DNA of 63,865 bases, from NCBI GenBank assembly GCA_032718475.1, contig JAUCBJ010007793.1, positions 1-63,865 on the forward strand, read 5' to 3'. The stretch is from Nemertoderma westbladi. Taxonomy: Eukaryota > Xenacoelomorpha > Nemertodermatida > Nemertodermatidae. The position numbers and the translations under genes are program-made. Positions 55,298 to 63,865 of the stretch are shown here, in pieces (positions within the stretch are counted from its first letter, which is position 1; each line of letters starts with the position of its first letter). Under the pieces are notes generated by a model. It ran no database searches. It saw only the letters and a list, made by a program, of their open reading frames with translations, and had not been told where the DNA came from.

Positions 55298-57616
55298 ATG
55301 GCTGCTTCCAAAGACAACCAAGATGACATAACTCGCCATCACCATCAACAACTTTCTGAGATATATAATAGAGGAATGAGGGAAATGTTGGCGGATTTAG
55401 TCTCTAGTTCTGACACCCAGTCGTCGGACCATAAATACTCCGAACGTATCCTGTCTCCTAATGAGATATCCGAAAGGTTGCATTACCGCGCCTTTCTCCA
55501 TAAGTATACTAACAGTGATGGAACTTACAAGCCCTTCCTCACTACGGGTCATCCCTCCGACCTTGAGTATTTTGAAAATACTTACGATAGAACCGAAATG
55601 GAGATGTGGCGATATCACGTTAATCAGCAACGTACCAATATAACGCAGATGGAACGTGAAGACTCCATACGGGATGATATCACCATAGACTCTATGGAGA
55701 ACCTATCTAACGAGGTGCGCTTCGATAACCTCGTCCGACATCTCCGAGAAACATACCTCAACGTTGCCAATGCTCAGAAGATTGACCGAAATTACGCCAA
55801 AGGGATCCACCCAAACCCAGTCATGGAAATCAAGCGGTTGTACCATACTATGATGTATATTACCGCTGGTCGACCGCTTCCGGTATTACCGGATCGTTTC
55901 GACTGGATGGAGGAGTACTGCAAAACCGGCGCTCGGTCTCCTCATGTAAAGAAGCAAGACTTTCGCTTGTGGTATCACTGCGACGATTGTCCCCATCCCA
56001 ATCAGCAAGTGAAGCATAATGAACGTTCACGGTGGGGTCAACCTGCAGACCACCCACGCGAACGCTGTCCCAAGCACAGCTTTACTCGATACATGTATGG
56101 CGGCTACGAGCGGGATCTCTTCAGCGTGAACGAGGGCGAATTAAAGAAACTTCAATTCGTTAACCATGCGCCCATCGACGTCCCACGGTTTTCCGTCCGA
56201 CCCCCCCTTCCGAAGGCCAAACCAGCGCCTTTGTCGGCTCGAGATCTAGACCCCCGCTACCAAGACTATATTGAATTTAGAGATATGGTATTGCCCGAGC
56301 AGTTACTTCCCCGTGAAGAACCGGAAATAGTCCCTCTCATTGCTCCCGGCATCGGAAGGGGATCGCTTCTACACGGAATTCCTGGCGACCTCCTGACCCC
56401 CGGAATGGTGATGCCTCCTCGGGAAGATGCCACCAAGCTAATAATGTCATCCAGTTTGGCAGGTATTAGCGCGCGTTTATCGAACAGTCGCCCAGAAACC
56501 TTATTGACTGAGTTGCGACTGATCGAAGAAATGGGCGAACCGTCGCTTGCCAATGAGATTGCTGTGTTACGCGACCGAATAAACTCGGGAGACACCCAAT
56601 CCTTCGCCGAGTTTCTCGCCGAACACAGTGAAAAGGTACGCGCCCAAACTCAGCGTGACGAGGAAGCCGCAGCCTTAATGGAAGAGGAACTCGCTACGTA
56701 CCGGCAGCCTTACGTACAAACTCTGCTGGAAGGCTTCCAAGTAACCCGGTATGTACATCTGTCGATGAGGTTTAAGGCATTTGGGTCTACCCAACCACAG
56801 TTATTCAGCGACCCAACGCAAACTGCTTGCGCCCTAGCTGATGCCCCCATGCTAGACGCCCCAATGATGGAACCACTCCGTGTCGACGGCGAGTTAGTCC
56901 CACCAGATAAAACTCGAGCTGACGTAATCCGGGAATCGGTCCGCTCCACCAACATCCGGCGGCGACCTTTATACCCACCGTTTTACGGGATCAAAAACCA
57001 TCCGCTATTCGTGATGCTTCAACAGCACTACGTAATACAGCCGGAGAATCCAAACGTTGACATGCGGTTCCTTCCTTTAATAAATCCTATGGATATAACT
57101 GAACTAGAAATACTCCAACAACACCTGGATTACCTTGTTAAATTAAATTCATTTAAAAGACCGTACAACATCGTAACGATCGAGGCCACTCCCAGACCAC
57201 CAATGAATCTGGCGATCTTCATGGACCACCGGAGATTGATTCATTGGAATCTTGATGTAGTTTTTGAGGAGGATGGTCTAACTTTTGTAGACGACGCCTC
57301 CACCGACCACAAACCCATGCCCAGCTACCAGTCCATAACCATAGCGAGAGGAGAAGCTGGGTCGTTGGATGCTTTGTGGGAACCGGTAGAGACCAGCTAT
57401 GCGACGGCTCAAGCTGCATGGAGACATACTTTCGAATCCATCCGCAGTTACGGCGTCATGATATATGACAACGAGGGTAGCGTACCAGACTGGGAACTCG
57501 GCTCGGCCCATTTGATACACATTCGAGGCCTTACGGGAGCCACCCACGTCTTCACGCGTACGTGTAAGGGTACTGACTGTATTCCCTACCCTCACTCCCC
57601 CTCAGCGACGCGCTAA
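55298..57616 (+). CDS. Large unrecognised protein, block 1 (772 aa)
   Basis: ATG 55298 (MAASKDNQDD) starts a clean 772-residue frame, the longest unbroken non-transposon-like frame here. I do not recognise its family. Visible features: an acidic, helix-rich first 200 residues, a possible zinc site near residues 228-266 (YHCDDCPH, then HPRERCPKH), a Pro-rich linker (RPPLPKAKPAPLSARD), acidic helices at 400-490 and a mixed alpha/beta-like C-terminal half. GC content and codon use are richer in C and G than in the flanks. The end (HSPSATR) comes after a C5 run at 57596-57600, where a one-base change would join block 2 directly. It is likely the N-terminal part of one polypeptide with the next block. 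Confidence 0.75.
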   Translation: MAASKDNQDDITRHHHQQLSEIYNRGMREMLADLVSSSDTQSSDHKYSERILSPNEISERLHYRAFLHKYTNSDGTYKPFLTTGHPSDLEYFENTYDRTEMEMWRYHVNQQRTNITQMEREDSIRDDITIDSMENLSNEVRFDNLVRHLRETYLNVANAQKIDRNYAKGIHPNPVMEIKRLYHTMMYITAGRPLPVLPDRFDWMEEYCKTGARSPHVKKQDFRLWYHCDDCPHPNQQVKHNERSRWGQPADHPRERCPKHSFTRYMYGGYERDLFSVNEGELKKLQFVNHAPIDVPRFSVRPPLPKAKPAPLSARDLDPRYQDYIEFRDMVLPEQLLPREEPEIVPLIAPGIGRGSLLHGIPGDLLTPGMVMPPREDATKLIMSSSLAGISARLSNSRPETLLTELRLIEEMGEPSLANEIAVLRDRINSGDTQSFAEFLAEHSEKVRAQTQRDEEAAALMEEELATYRQPYVQTLLEGFQVTRYVHLSMRFKAFGSTQPQLFSDPTQTACALADAPMLDAPMMEPLRVDGELVPPDKTRADVIRESVRSTNIRRRPLYPPFYGIKNHPLFVMLQQHYVIQPENPNVDMRFLPLINPMDITELEILQQHLDYLVKLNSFKRPYNIVTIEATPRPPMNLAIFMDHRRLIHWNLDVVFEEDGLTFVDDASTDHKPMPSYQSITIARGEAGSLDALWEPVETSYATAQAAWRHTFESIRSYGVMIYDNEGSVPDWELGSAHLIHIRGLTGATHVFTRTCKGTDCIPYPHSPSATR

Positions 57617-59012
57617 GCATCAACAATTCGTAAAGGCTGAGGCTTACGTGCGGAGTACCAACCGCCATCTGGCCATGGGAATTGACGCCGCGTTACTTCC
57701 GAGACCTGTCTTGGACATATTATTGGACGAATCAATATATAAAATGGGATCTGCCATTTATAGCGACCTGCAGGAGGACTTTCCCATAGTTATGGATATA
57801 CCGTATCCCTTTGTCGATACACAGGTCGTCCTCCCTTGGGCTCAATCCCGCGGTTTCTTCCGCATTACATATCGCCATAATAATACAGACCATTTCAGTC
57901 AAGTTAAACGCACGTCATCCGGCCATATTGCGTTCCAGGAATATGGCTGGAACTTTAAGGAAGGTGATCAGAATGCTTATCATGATATATACGGAGAATC
58001 TTACTCCTCGTATTATTTTCACGGTCCATTAACCGCCCCTGGAGCAGTATACAGCTTCATGAGCGTACCTCTACGTCCCTCGCTAGCCATGTATTTGTTA
58101 TATGAGAACTCTGCTCTGTCAGGATGGCTAGCCGATACCTGCAGTCGGACCCTACGAACACACCCGCTATTACTCGGAATACAACTTGCTAAGGTTGACG
58201 GGTCTGGTAAGTTTATTGCCTTTGAATGCTTTCGGCGGTTCTTGAAACCATTCGCCAACATTGATAGACAGTTCCGTGATAAATCTGCATTAACACATAG
58301 GGAACAACGTCGCTCTGCAGCGGACGAATTGGCGACCAGTGGATTCGCCATATTTAAGGAAGTTTGTACCTCGAACCTCCATCGGACCATTTTGGAACGG
58401 CCAATAGTATCCCCTGGGTTCTCTGTAACCGACGTCCAAACCATAGCGCCTGACCCCACGGGAAATCTCGAGAAACCTACCCGTTTGGAGGCCTCCCCTA
58501 TCGTAGACACCCCAACGCCAGTCGTAGATGATGATACCAAACTATTAGAATGGTATTGTGGTGTTGAACAACTGACGATCCGTAAATACCGAAACTCCGT
58601 TATCCCTAAGCGAAGCAGATGCCGACATTGCGGTCTAAGGACACATAGAACTCCGACCCAGCCCGGAGCTCTGTGCGAGTATCATACGGGATATGTCGAC
58701 ATTAACATATATTGCCCATATTGCCGAGACAGCGGTGACCACACATTTTTTACTTATACCGTCTTCGTCACCCAATGTGAGCGGTGCCATTTCAAAGGAC
58801 ACGCCGGCCCAGACTGCCCCTTCAATGTCAATATCAACCGCGATGATGAAACAAATATTAATAAATATATTCGAGCCTGGGAGAGCTTCGCTGATTTGAA
58901 CTCTGAATCATCATTGCGACACGGAAACGACGAAAGTTCAGTTCGGCATATACGCGGTAAATCCATTCGCGCACGCACGCGAGGAACAGCGCGCTTGGTT
59001 GCCCAGTTATGA
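57606..59012 (+). CDS. Large unrecognised protein, block 2 (zinc-rich)
   Basis: The frame is open from 57516. The first good ATG is 57675, but coding character begins before it (RRAKHQQFVKAEAYVRSTN), overlapping the end of block 1. The C-terminal third holds cysteine clusters at about 58620-58830: CRHCGLRTH, CEYH, CPYC, and a canonical CX2CX4HX4C knuckle CERCHFKGHAGPDC like those of retroelement Gag proteins. After it the frame stays coding-like to about 58960, then ends at a TGA at 59010-59012, while frame +1 carries on. It has no similarity that I can name to polymerases, capsids or transposases. Confidence 0.7.
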   Translation, partial: RRAKHQQFVKAEAYVRSTNRHLAMGIDAALLPRPVLDILLDESIYKMGSAIYSDLQEDFPIVMDIPYPFVDTQVVLPWAQSRGFFRITYRHNNTDHFSQVKRTSSGHIAFQEYGWNFKEGDQNAYHDIYGESYSSYYFHGPLTAPGAVYSFMSVPLRPSLAMYLLYENSALSGWLADTCSRTLRTHPLLLGIQLAKVDGSGKFIAFECFRRFLKPFANIDRQFRDKSALTHREQRRSAADELATSGFAIFKEVCTSNLHRTILERPIVSPGFSVTDVQTIAPDPTGNLEKPTRLEASPIVDTPTPVVDDDTKLLEWYCGVEQLTIRKYRNSVIPKRSRCRHCGLRTHRTPTQPGALCEYHTGYVDINIYCPYCRDSGDHTFFTYTVFVTQCERCHFKGHAGPDCPFNVNINRDDETNINKYIRAWESFADLNSESSLRHGNDESSVRHIRGKSIRARTRGTARLVAQL

Positions 59013-59172
59013 AATGCTTAACCGGATAGCTGCCTGTACTAACACTCGGCTTGTGCGCGCATTCCTCCGTACCCTCAATCCTGGGCGAGTGGAAAGCTAC
59101 AACATAATCAGCTTCATAAAGAATGCCGAAGGATATGGCCCGGTGTTCTTAAAAGGCCACCGGAGCTCTTAA
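58961..59172 (+). CDS. Continuation of the unrecognised protein, block 3
   Basis: The frame shifted +1 from block 2 is open and coding-like (EEQRAWLPSYEML, LVRAFLRTLNPGRVES, YNIISFIKNAEGYG) and stops at TAA 59170-59172. It has no ATG of its own near the start, so it only makes sense as a continuation through an indel or a programmed shift. Confidence 0.5.
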
Positions 59173-59576
59173 AATGTTACCGTGTTCCAGTTGAACATGC
59201 TCACCGTGAATGCGCGATCCTTAAGGCGGTTCAACCTCGAATCTTTATGGGAAATGATACCGGTACAATAGGTGGCGTCGCCACCCAAACCGTCTCAATC
59301 GTACCTGTAGTTGGTGCCGATATCCCAAAGCGACCGGATCCTCCAACATTACTGAGGATATCCGAACCAGAACCCTCGCCTGGTACATCTATCAGAACCG
59401 ATAACGACGATACCTTATCGTCCGATATTGTCGACATACATCCGGCTCCCGACGAAACTCTCATGGAAGTCGTCCTCGACTCCATCCATCCTCCAGCCGA
59501 CACTCAAACGCATATACATAGTCATATAAAACGAAGAAAACGACCATATATGAAAAGGACCAAAAAAAAAAAATAG
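59043..59576 (+). CDS. Basic C-terminal tail of the unrecognised protein, block 4
   Basis: Same phase as block 2, open from 59043. The part from about 59172 (CYRVPVEHAHREC) is the most coding-like; an ATG stands at 59247. It is Pro/Asp/Thr-rich in the middle and ends in a strongly basic tail (HIKRRKRPYMKRTKKKK) followed by TAG. Such a tail suggests nucleic-acid binding or nuclear import. The A-run encoding it is also a likely spot for base-calling error. Confidence 0.5.
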   Translation, partial: HSACARIPPYPQSWASGKLQHNQLHKECRRIWPGVLKRPPELLKCYRVPVEHAHRECAILKAVQPRIFMGNDTGTIGGVATQTVSIVPVVGADIPKRPDPPTLLRISEPEPSPGTSIRTDNDDTLSSDIVDIHPAPDETLMEVVLDSIHPPADTQTHIHSHIKRRKRPYMKRTKKKK

Positions 59577-61164
59577 GCCTACCCTACAAAGAAGTAGGCG
59601 TAACTTCAAACTAGGAATAAGCCTATTCGATATTGGACTCGTGTAGCTTGTCCGAGCTGATAAAATTACCGACAGTCCTACTTGCATGCCTCTGTAACTG
59701 TGTAAATGCGAGCAATAATTAAAATTTTATATTACCATACTGTACTTACGAACTACTGAACTACGATGTAACAACATTGATTTGAAGACTGCAATACTGG
59801 TACCAGTACCTTTGTTTTATGCCGGCCTTCAAACTGTTTGTAAAATATTTAGGCCTAATTTAGGACTGTCAGAGTTTATTTGACTTGGTCTTGTAGTTGT
59901 AGATTTGTATCTCAATATGCAGATATGTACCGGTACCGTACCAGCAGGAGCAGTAGCAGTATTTGTATGTCCATTACTGCAGCCGCCTACGGGTGTACTC
60001 GTACTGACAACTGATACCTGCAAACTGGTCAGCCGGTACGAACTACAGAACTGCATTGATAATCTAGTAATTGCTTGTTTGTTTTATATTCATATAGGCC
60101 TATTCGTCCATTGCTTGTACTTACTGCATTGTACATGTTTGTGGGGCCTTCGCGCAGCATGAGGCTCAGTTATGAGATACAAATTGAAATTGAGCGATTA
60201 TATCAGCGATGCCAAGAAATTCACGTTCAAACATTTACCAGACAGACAGATGGACATGCCCCATTTCACTTGCCCTATATGAACTGCATTCTAAGGCTCG
60301 CTGACTGTGTCTCGCCCCACATTCAGACATTGATAATAATTGTGTAGTAGTCCTATCGGTTATTTTAGGGAACGGTTTTGATGCAGCTCCACAAGCCCCA
60401 AAATCTATGTAACGCTAGTGTTACTGTTTAATATGTGTTGTGTACAGCAATATAGATATTCAGATACACGGCTAGCCCCACTACTTATTCGTGCTGGTAA
60501 ATCTAGACTATTACCTTACTTTTCACTTACTTTTCACTTACTTTCACTTACTTTTCAGTTACTTTTCACTTACTTACCCTTTTACATGCTTATCTTACAT
60601 ACTTACATAGTTAAGATGATTTATTGTTATTATTGCTGTTATTATCGTTGTTGCTCATTATGTATTAACATTGTTTAAAGGAAACATCTCGTTTTATTTA
60701 CCACCATAATAGGTGAGTTGCTAACTTCGAGTATTGTGCCCTACAGGCGACAACGGTTCAAACGTATTGAGTGTGTATGACATCCAACACTGTAATATTA
60801 TTTGGCAGTGATTTTTTATGTCCTTTTATTTGACTTTTTTTGTCATTTTTTTTTACGAATTATGCATAATGACTTTTGTTGTCCATTTAATGACTTTTAT
60901 TGTCCTTTTAATGACTTTTTATGTATGTATTTCTTCAACTGTCAGACTGCTGATTTCTGGACTGTCAGACAGTTGATTTCACTATGCCTGTGCCAACACA
61001 TTCCATGATTCCATGATTTATAGACTATGAGATAGATTTCCATATGCGCCTGTGGTAAAAAGACTCTATATTTAATAGTTTGTGGTTGTTGTCGATAATC
61101 GATTACCACATGACGTAGCAAAACACTCATTTTATAGCCAAAAACAATTACCAATTGATGGAAA
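59577..61164. other. Region with no recognised gene; simple repeats
   Basis: Contains ACTTTTCACTT repeats at 60516-60580 and AATGACTTTTATTGTCC repeats at 60880-60935. A weak inverted match to the latter lies at 62160-62180. TAGGCCTA and TACCGGTA palindromes occur near 59573-59625 and 59790-59945. Confidence 0.5.
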
Positions 61165-61795
61165 GGAGCAGGTTAAGGCCGAGTTTTCTAACCAAAACAA
61201 TAAACAGTCACTTTACCAAATCAGGGAAAGGAGCAGGTTACAGAGACGGGATTTTCTAACCAAAACAATAAACGATCACTTAACTAATTGAGGGAAAGGA
61301 GCAGGTTACAGAGGCGGGATTTTCTAACCAAAACAATAAACGATCAGTTAACTTATTGAGGGAAAGGAGCAGGTTACAGAGGCGGGATTTTCTAACCAAA
61401 ACAATAAACGATCATTTAACTAATTGAGGGAAAGGGACAGGTTACAGAGGCGGAATTTTCTAACCAAAACAATAAACGATCACTTAACTAATTGAGGGAA
61501 AGGAGCAGGTTACAGAGGCGGGATTTTCTAACCAAAACAATAAACGATCATTTAACTAATTGAGGGAAAGGGGCAGGTTACAGAGGCGGGCCTTTCTAAC
61601 CAAAACAATAAACGGTCACTTTACCAATTCAGGGAAAGGAGCAGGTTACAGAGGCGGGATTTTCTAACCAAAACAATAAACTATCATTTAACTAATTGAG
61701 GGAAAGGGGCAGGTTACAGAGGCGGGATTTTCTAACCAAAACAATAAACGATCATTTAACTAATTGAGGGAAGGAGCAGGTTACAGAGACGATAA
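61165..61795. repeat. 68-bp tandem array, about ten copies
   Basis: The unit contains GGAGCAGGTTACAGAGGCGG, then TTTTCTAACCAAAACAATAA and ACGATCATTTAACTAATTGA. Copies begin every 68 bp (CAGGTTA at 61234, 61302, 61370, 61438, 61506, 61574, then 67-68 bp apart). First and last copies are the most diverged. The one open frame across it is accidental. Confidence 0.93.
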
Positions 61796-62230
61796 AACTA
61801 ATACAGTAATAGGCCTAAATTATGTGAAAGGTATATCCACATTTTAAAAATCCTGCTATCCAATTTGGCCTATCAATTATTTAAAATTTATTAGCACAAC
61901 CGGTAGGCCTACCATTACCGTATTTAAATGGTAGGCTACACAGTAGGCCTATAGCAGTACCGGTGCCGATACCGGTACTAAAATACATAAATACCTGCTT
62001 TATACCTACATCTGTACATACAATACAGCAAAATAGTGCTATATATACTAATACCGGTACTGATAGCCTGAGAGAACAGCAGTAGAGAAACCGGTAGCAT
62101 GGAACCTAACATTAGACTTTTGGAGGACATATAAAATAAAAAAAAAGGACAAAAAAAGGATTTAAACGGACAATAAAAATTATTGCGATATTATTTACCA
62201 ACACGAACACAAGCATTCATAACAAATATA
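61796..62230. other. Palindrome-rich spacer, no gene
   Basis: TAGGCCTA, ACCGGTAGGCCTACC and TACCGGTA words are dense at 61900-62060. No gene seen. Confidence 0.55.
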
Positions 62231-62620
62231 TTTAAGATCAATGTATAGCAATATCGATTCAATAGTACGAGTAATAAGTATACTTACCCTATACCTAGAC
62301 CTTTCACACTTTCACTTCACCATTTCACTTCAAAAATTATTAATTCATAATAAGTTATAATTACGAATACTTGCATACAACGTAGTGAAACGGAACTGTC
62401 TACACGTATATTACAACATATCCCCCCCTAATTTCAGTTTACAGCCATCAATATCTACTGTACTTTACGTCCCACCTATTGTATCAAAGTAACTATCCGT
62501 TGTATAAGTGCTCCCACGGATTCGTGGGTACACCGAGGCAATTAGTACTTTACGACTGACTAGGTCTAGTGGGGTGTTTGAACTTCGAAATTGGGTTACG
62601 CGATCGAACTTTATATTACC
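62231..62620 (+). repeat. Dispersed repeat, second copy of 37299-37650
   Basis: Same orientation as the first copy, starting TTAAGATCAATGTATAGCAA. A TTTCAC-rich insertion follows CCTTTCACA, and similarity then resumes at ATTATTAATTCATAATAAG. Confidence 0.75.
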
Positions 62621-62651
62621 ATTGAGAACTGTAAAATTAATCTTGTCTTAA

Positions 62652-63362
62652 GGGGGGGGTACACCAATTTGGTCCAAAATATGTCGAAATTTTTTTTATG
62701 GTCTATTATAATGCACCATTGAATGGTGTTTCCAAATCTGAAAACCGCTATTTAATAGCTCTTTTAGTTTTCAAGTTATGTAAATTACCATTTACGGAAT
62801 CCTATTGAAATTACTATTACTATGTATAATGAAAGGTCGATTATCTCCAAATATTTTTTTCATGAAATTGTCAACTTCAAAACCCTACTACTTCTACAAT
62901 TTTTGAGTAATTAGTCTGAAACTTCCTGTGGGTGTCTAGATAGCCACCCTGCATAAAAGTATCAGGCAACTTTTCAAAATTTTTTGTTAATAAAATTTAA
63001 TACTATTTATAAAAAACCTAAAAATTTGCATAAATTTGCAGCGCCACCTAGCGGTGCAGAATTATTTTAACAAAATGTCGCCTGATAGTTATGTTGCCCC
63101 ATCTTTGATCTATCATATAAAAAAAATTTCATGTGATTAGGTTCAAAACTGTAAAAGCCTTAGGGTTTTAAGCGCAACCAAGTTTTTTTTGTTGTTAACT
63201 AGTATTAACTAATATTAAATAACGAAAAAAAAATTTTTTCTGACCTGTCATGTAGAATAGCATCTTAGGCACCTACATGCCAAATTTTAGCCAAAATCAA
63301 ACAATTTTGAAACGCTGAGAGTGATAAATCGAAGAGTTGTACGAAAATGGTGTACCCCCCCC
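62652..63362. mobile_element. TTAA-flanked MITE, 711 bp
   Basis: The ends are perfect 15-bp inverted repeats GGGGGGGGTACACCA, each next to TTAA (62648-62651 and 63363-63366). TTAA duplication is shared by piggyBac and Kolobok transposons. There is no open frame of note, so it must be non-autonomous. The interior is AT-rich apart from GCGCCACCTAGCGGTGC near 63041. Confidence 0.85.
63040..63054. promoter_or_regulatory. CTCF-consensus-like motif inside the MITE
   Basis: Reverse complement CCGCTAGGTGGCGCT agrees with the CTCF core CCASYAGRKGGCRSY at 14 of 15 positions. A related CCGCTAGGTGG is at 42910-42920. Binding is not shown by sequence alone. Confidence 0.35.
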
Positions 63363-63366
63363 TTAA

Positions 63367-63865
63367 ATGCCTCGACATCCGATGAGAGAAATCTTGTAAT
63401 TAAACTATTGTTATTAATTCCATTAGTCACCTGAGGTCAAGCCACCCTACCCTAACTGTTTAATATGAGAATGCCTTCTTAGGTTGTTTCGAGTTATCAC
63501 TGTTTTCCGGTCTGACCGTCAAGATGTAAATTTAGACAGAGCCAGATAAGATAATAGCAATTGTCTGGAATATGTGATTCTTTTACGTTAATTAACGTTA
63601 AGGTAATTAAGCGTTAAATATTATAATTATGTTTTTATCGCTGTCAGTTGTTTGTAATTTTTTAACGTTAAACATACAATATATTTTGACGATCCAAACT
63701 GATTGTCAGTAATATGTCATTTTTTAACGTTAAACATACAATATATTTTGACGATCAAAATACCTACCGTTTAAAAATAACGTTAATATACGTGAATTTT
63801 AACGTTAAAAGGGCGGCCAAACTAACGTTATTTATATGTATTATTAACGTTAATAATTAACGTTG
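63367..63865. repeat. AACGTT(AA)-rich terminal region with a 62-bp repeat
   Basis: A segment TTTTAACGTTAAACATACAA with downstream TATTTTGACGATC occurs at 63657 and again 62 bp later. AACGTT or ACGTTAA words recur about ten times from 63586 to the window end. No gene. Confidence 0.75.

Noticed and set aside
57564-57605. A 42-bp GTAAGG...CTCAG mini-intron with a CTGAC branch-like motif at the end of block 1
   Set aside because: Removing 42 bp keeps the same frame and still ends at the TAA at 57614, so it does not explain the link to block 2. It is also very short for an animal intron.

Overview
The window is animal DNA. BEL/Pao retrotransposons are essentially restricted to metazoans. They occur here with an RTE-type LINE, a Ty3/gypsy element, pogo/Tigger-like and CACTA-like DNA transposons, spliceosomal introns and TA- or TTAA-flanked miniature elements, in an AT-rich, minisatellite-rich background. 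The mix fits an aquatic invertebrate (mollusc, crustacean, cnidarian or similar), but the species cannot be fixed from this sequence. I see no bacterial operon, no rRNA gene and no intact tRNA gene. Almost every recognisable gene belongs to a mobile element, and most are broken by frameshifts, stops, deletions or nested insertions.

Layout. 1-1.3 kb: 3' part of a HECT-type ubiquitin ligase, running off the left edge. 2.0-3.2 kb (minus): an integrase-core (IS3-like) DDE protein, with an 18-copy 22-bp minisatellite upstream of its start. 5.5-6.75 kb: a TA-flanked non-autonomous element. 8.54-23.87 kb: a pogo/Tigger-like element with a PHD finger, split by a complete 12,012-bp BEL/Pao insertion (8867-20878) that has 1,190-bp LTRs and a CATTT target duplication. 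That BEL copy keeps Gag and protease but has lost reverse transcriptase, RNase H and integrase. 24.56-26.7 kb: a second, different pogo-like element, also with a C-terminal PHD finger. 26.7-29.5 kb (minus): a CACTA-like transposase fragment joined to an endonuclease-less RTE LINE. 29.8-30.24 kb: a large foldback palindrome.

31.2-37.0 kb (plus): a CACTA/EnSpm-like transposase relic followed by a five-exon DUF4806-like gene whose splice phases can be made fully consistent. Its introns hold a hAT-like MITE and LINE scraps. 37.95-42.40 kb (minus): a young Ty3/gypsy element with 261-bp LTRs and a TACAG duplication. 43.0-52.2 kb (plus): a second BEL/Pao element. It has lost its Gag knuckles and protease to a satellite array and carries a 912-bp in-frame tandem duplication inside integrase. 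52.3-53.2 kb: a second RTE copy. 53.56 kb: a tRNA-like (SINE-type) pol III unit. 55.3-59.6 kb: an unrecognised, intron-poor, comparatively GC-rich block coding for about 1,400 residues in three or four overlapping frames, with several zinc-binding motifs including a CCHC knuckle. 61.2-61.8 kb: a 68-bp tandem array. 62.65-63.36 kb: a TTAA-flanked miniature element. The right edge is rich in AACGTTAA motifs.

The strongest candidate for something undescribed is the 55.3-59.6 kb block. The reciprocal damage in the two BEL elements and the consistent splicing of the DUF4806-like gene next to a dead transposase are the next most interesting points.
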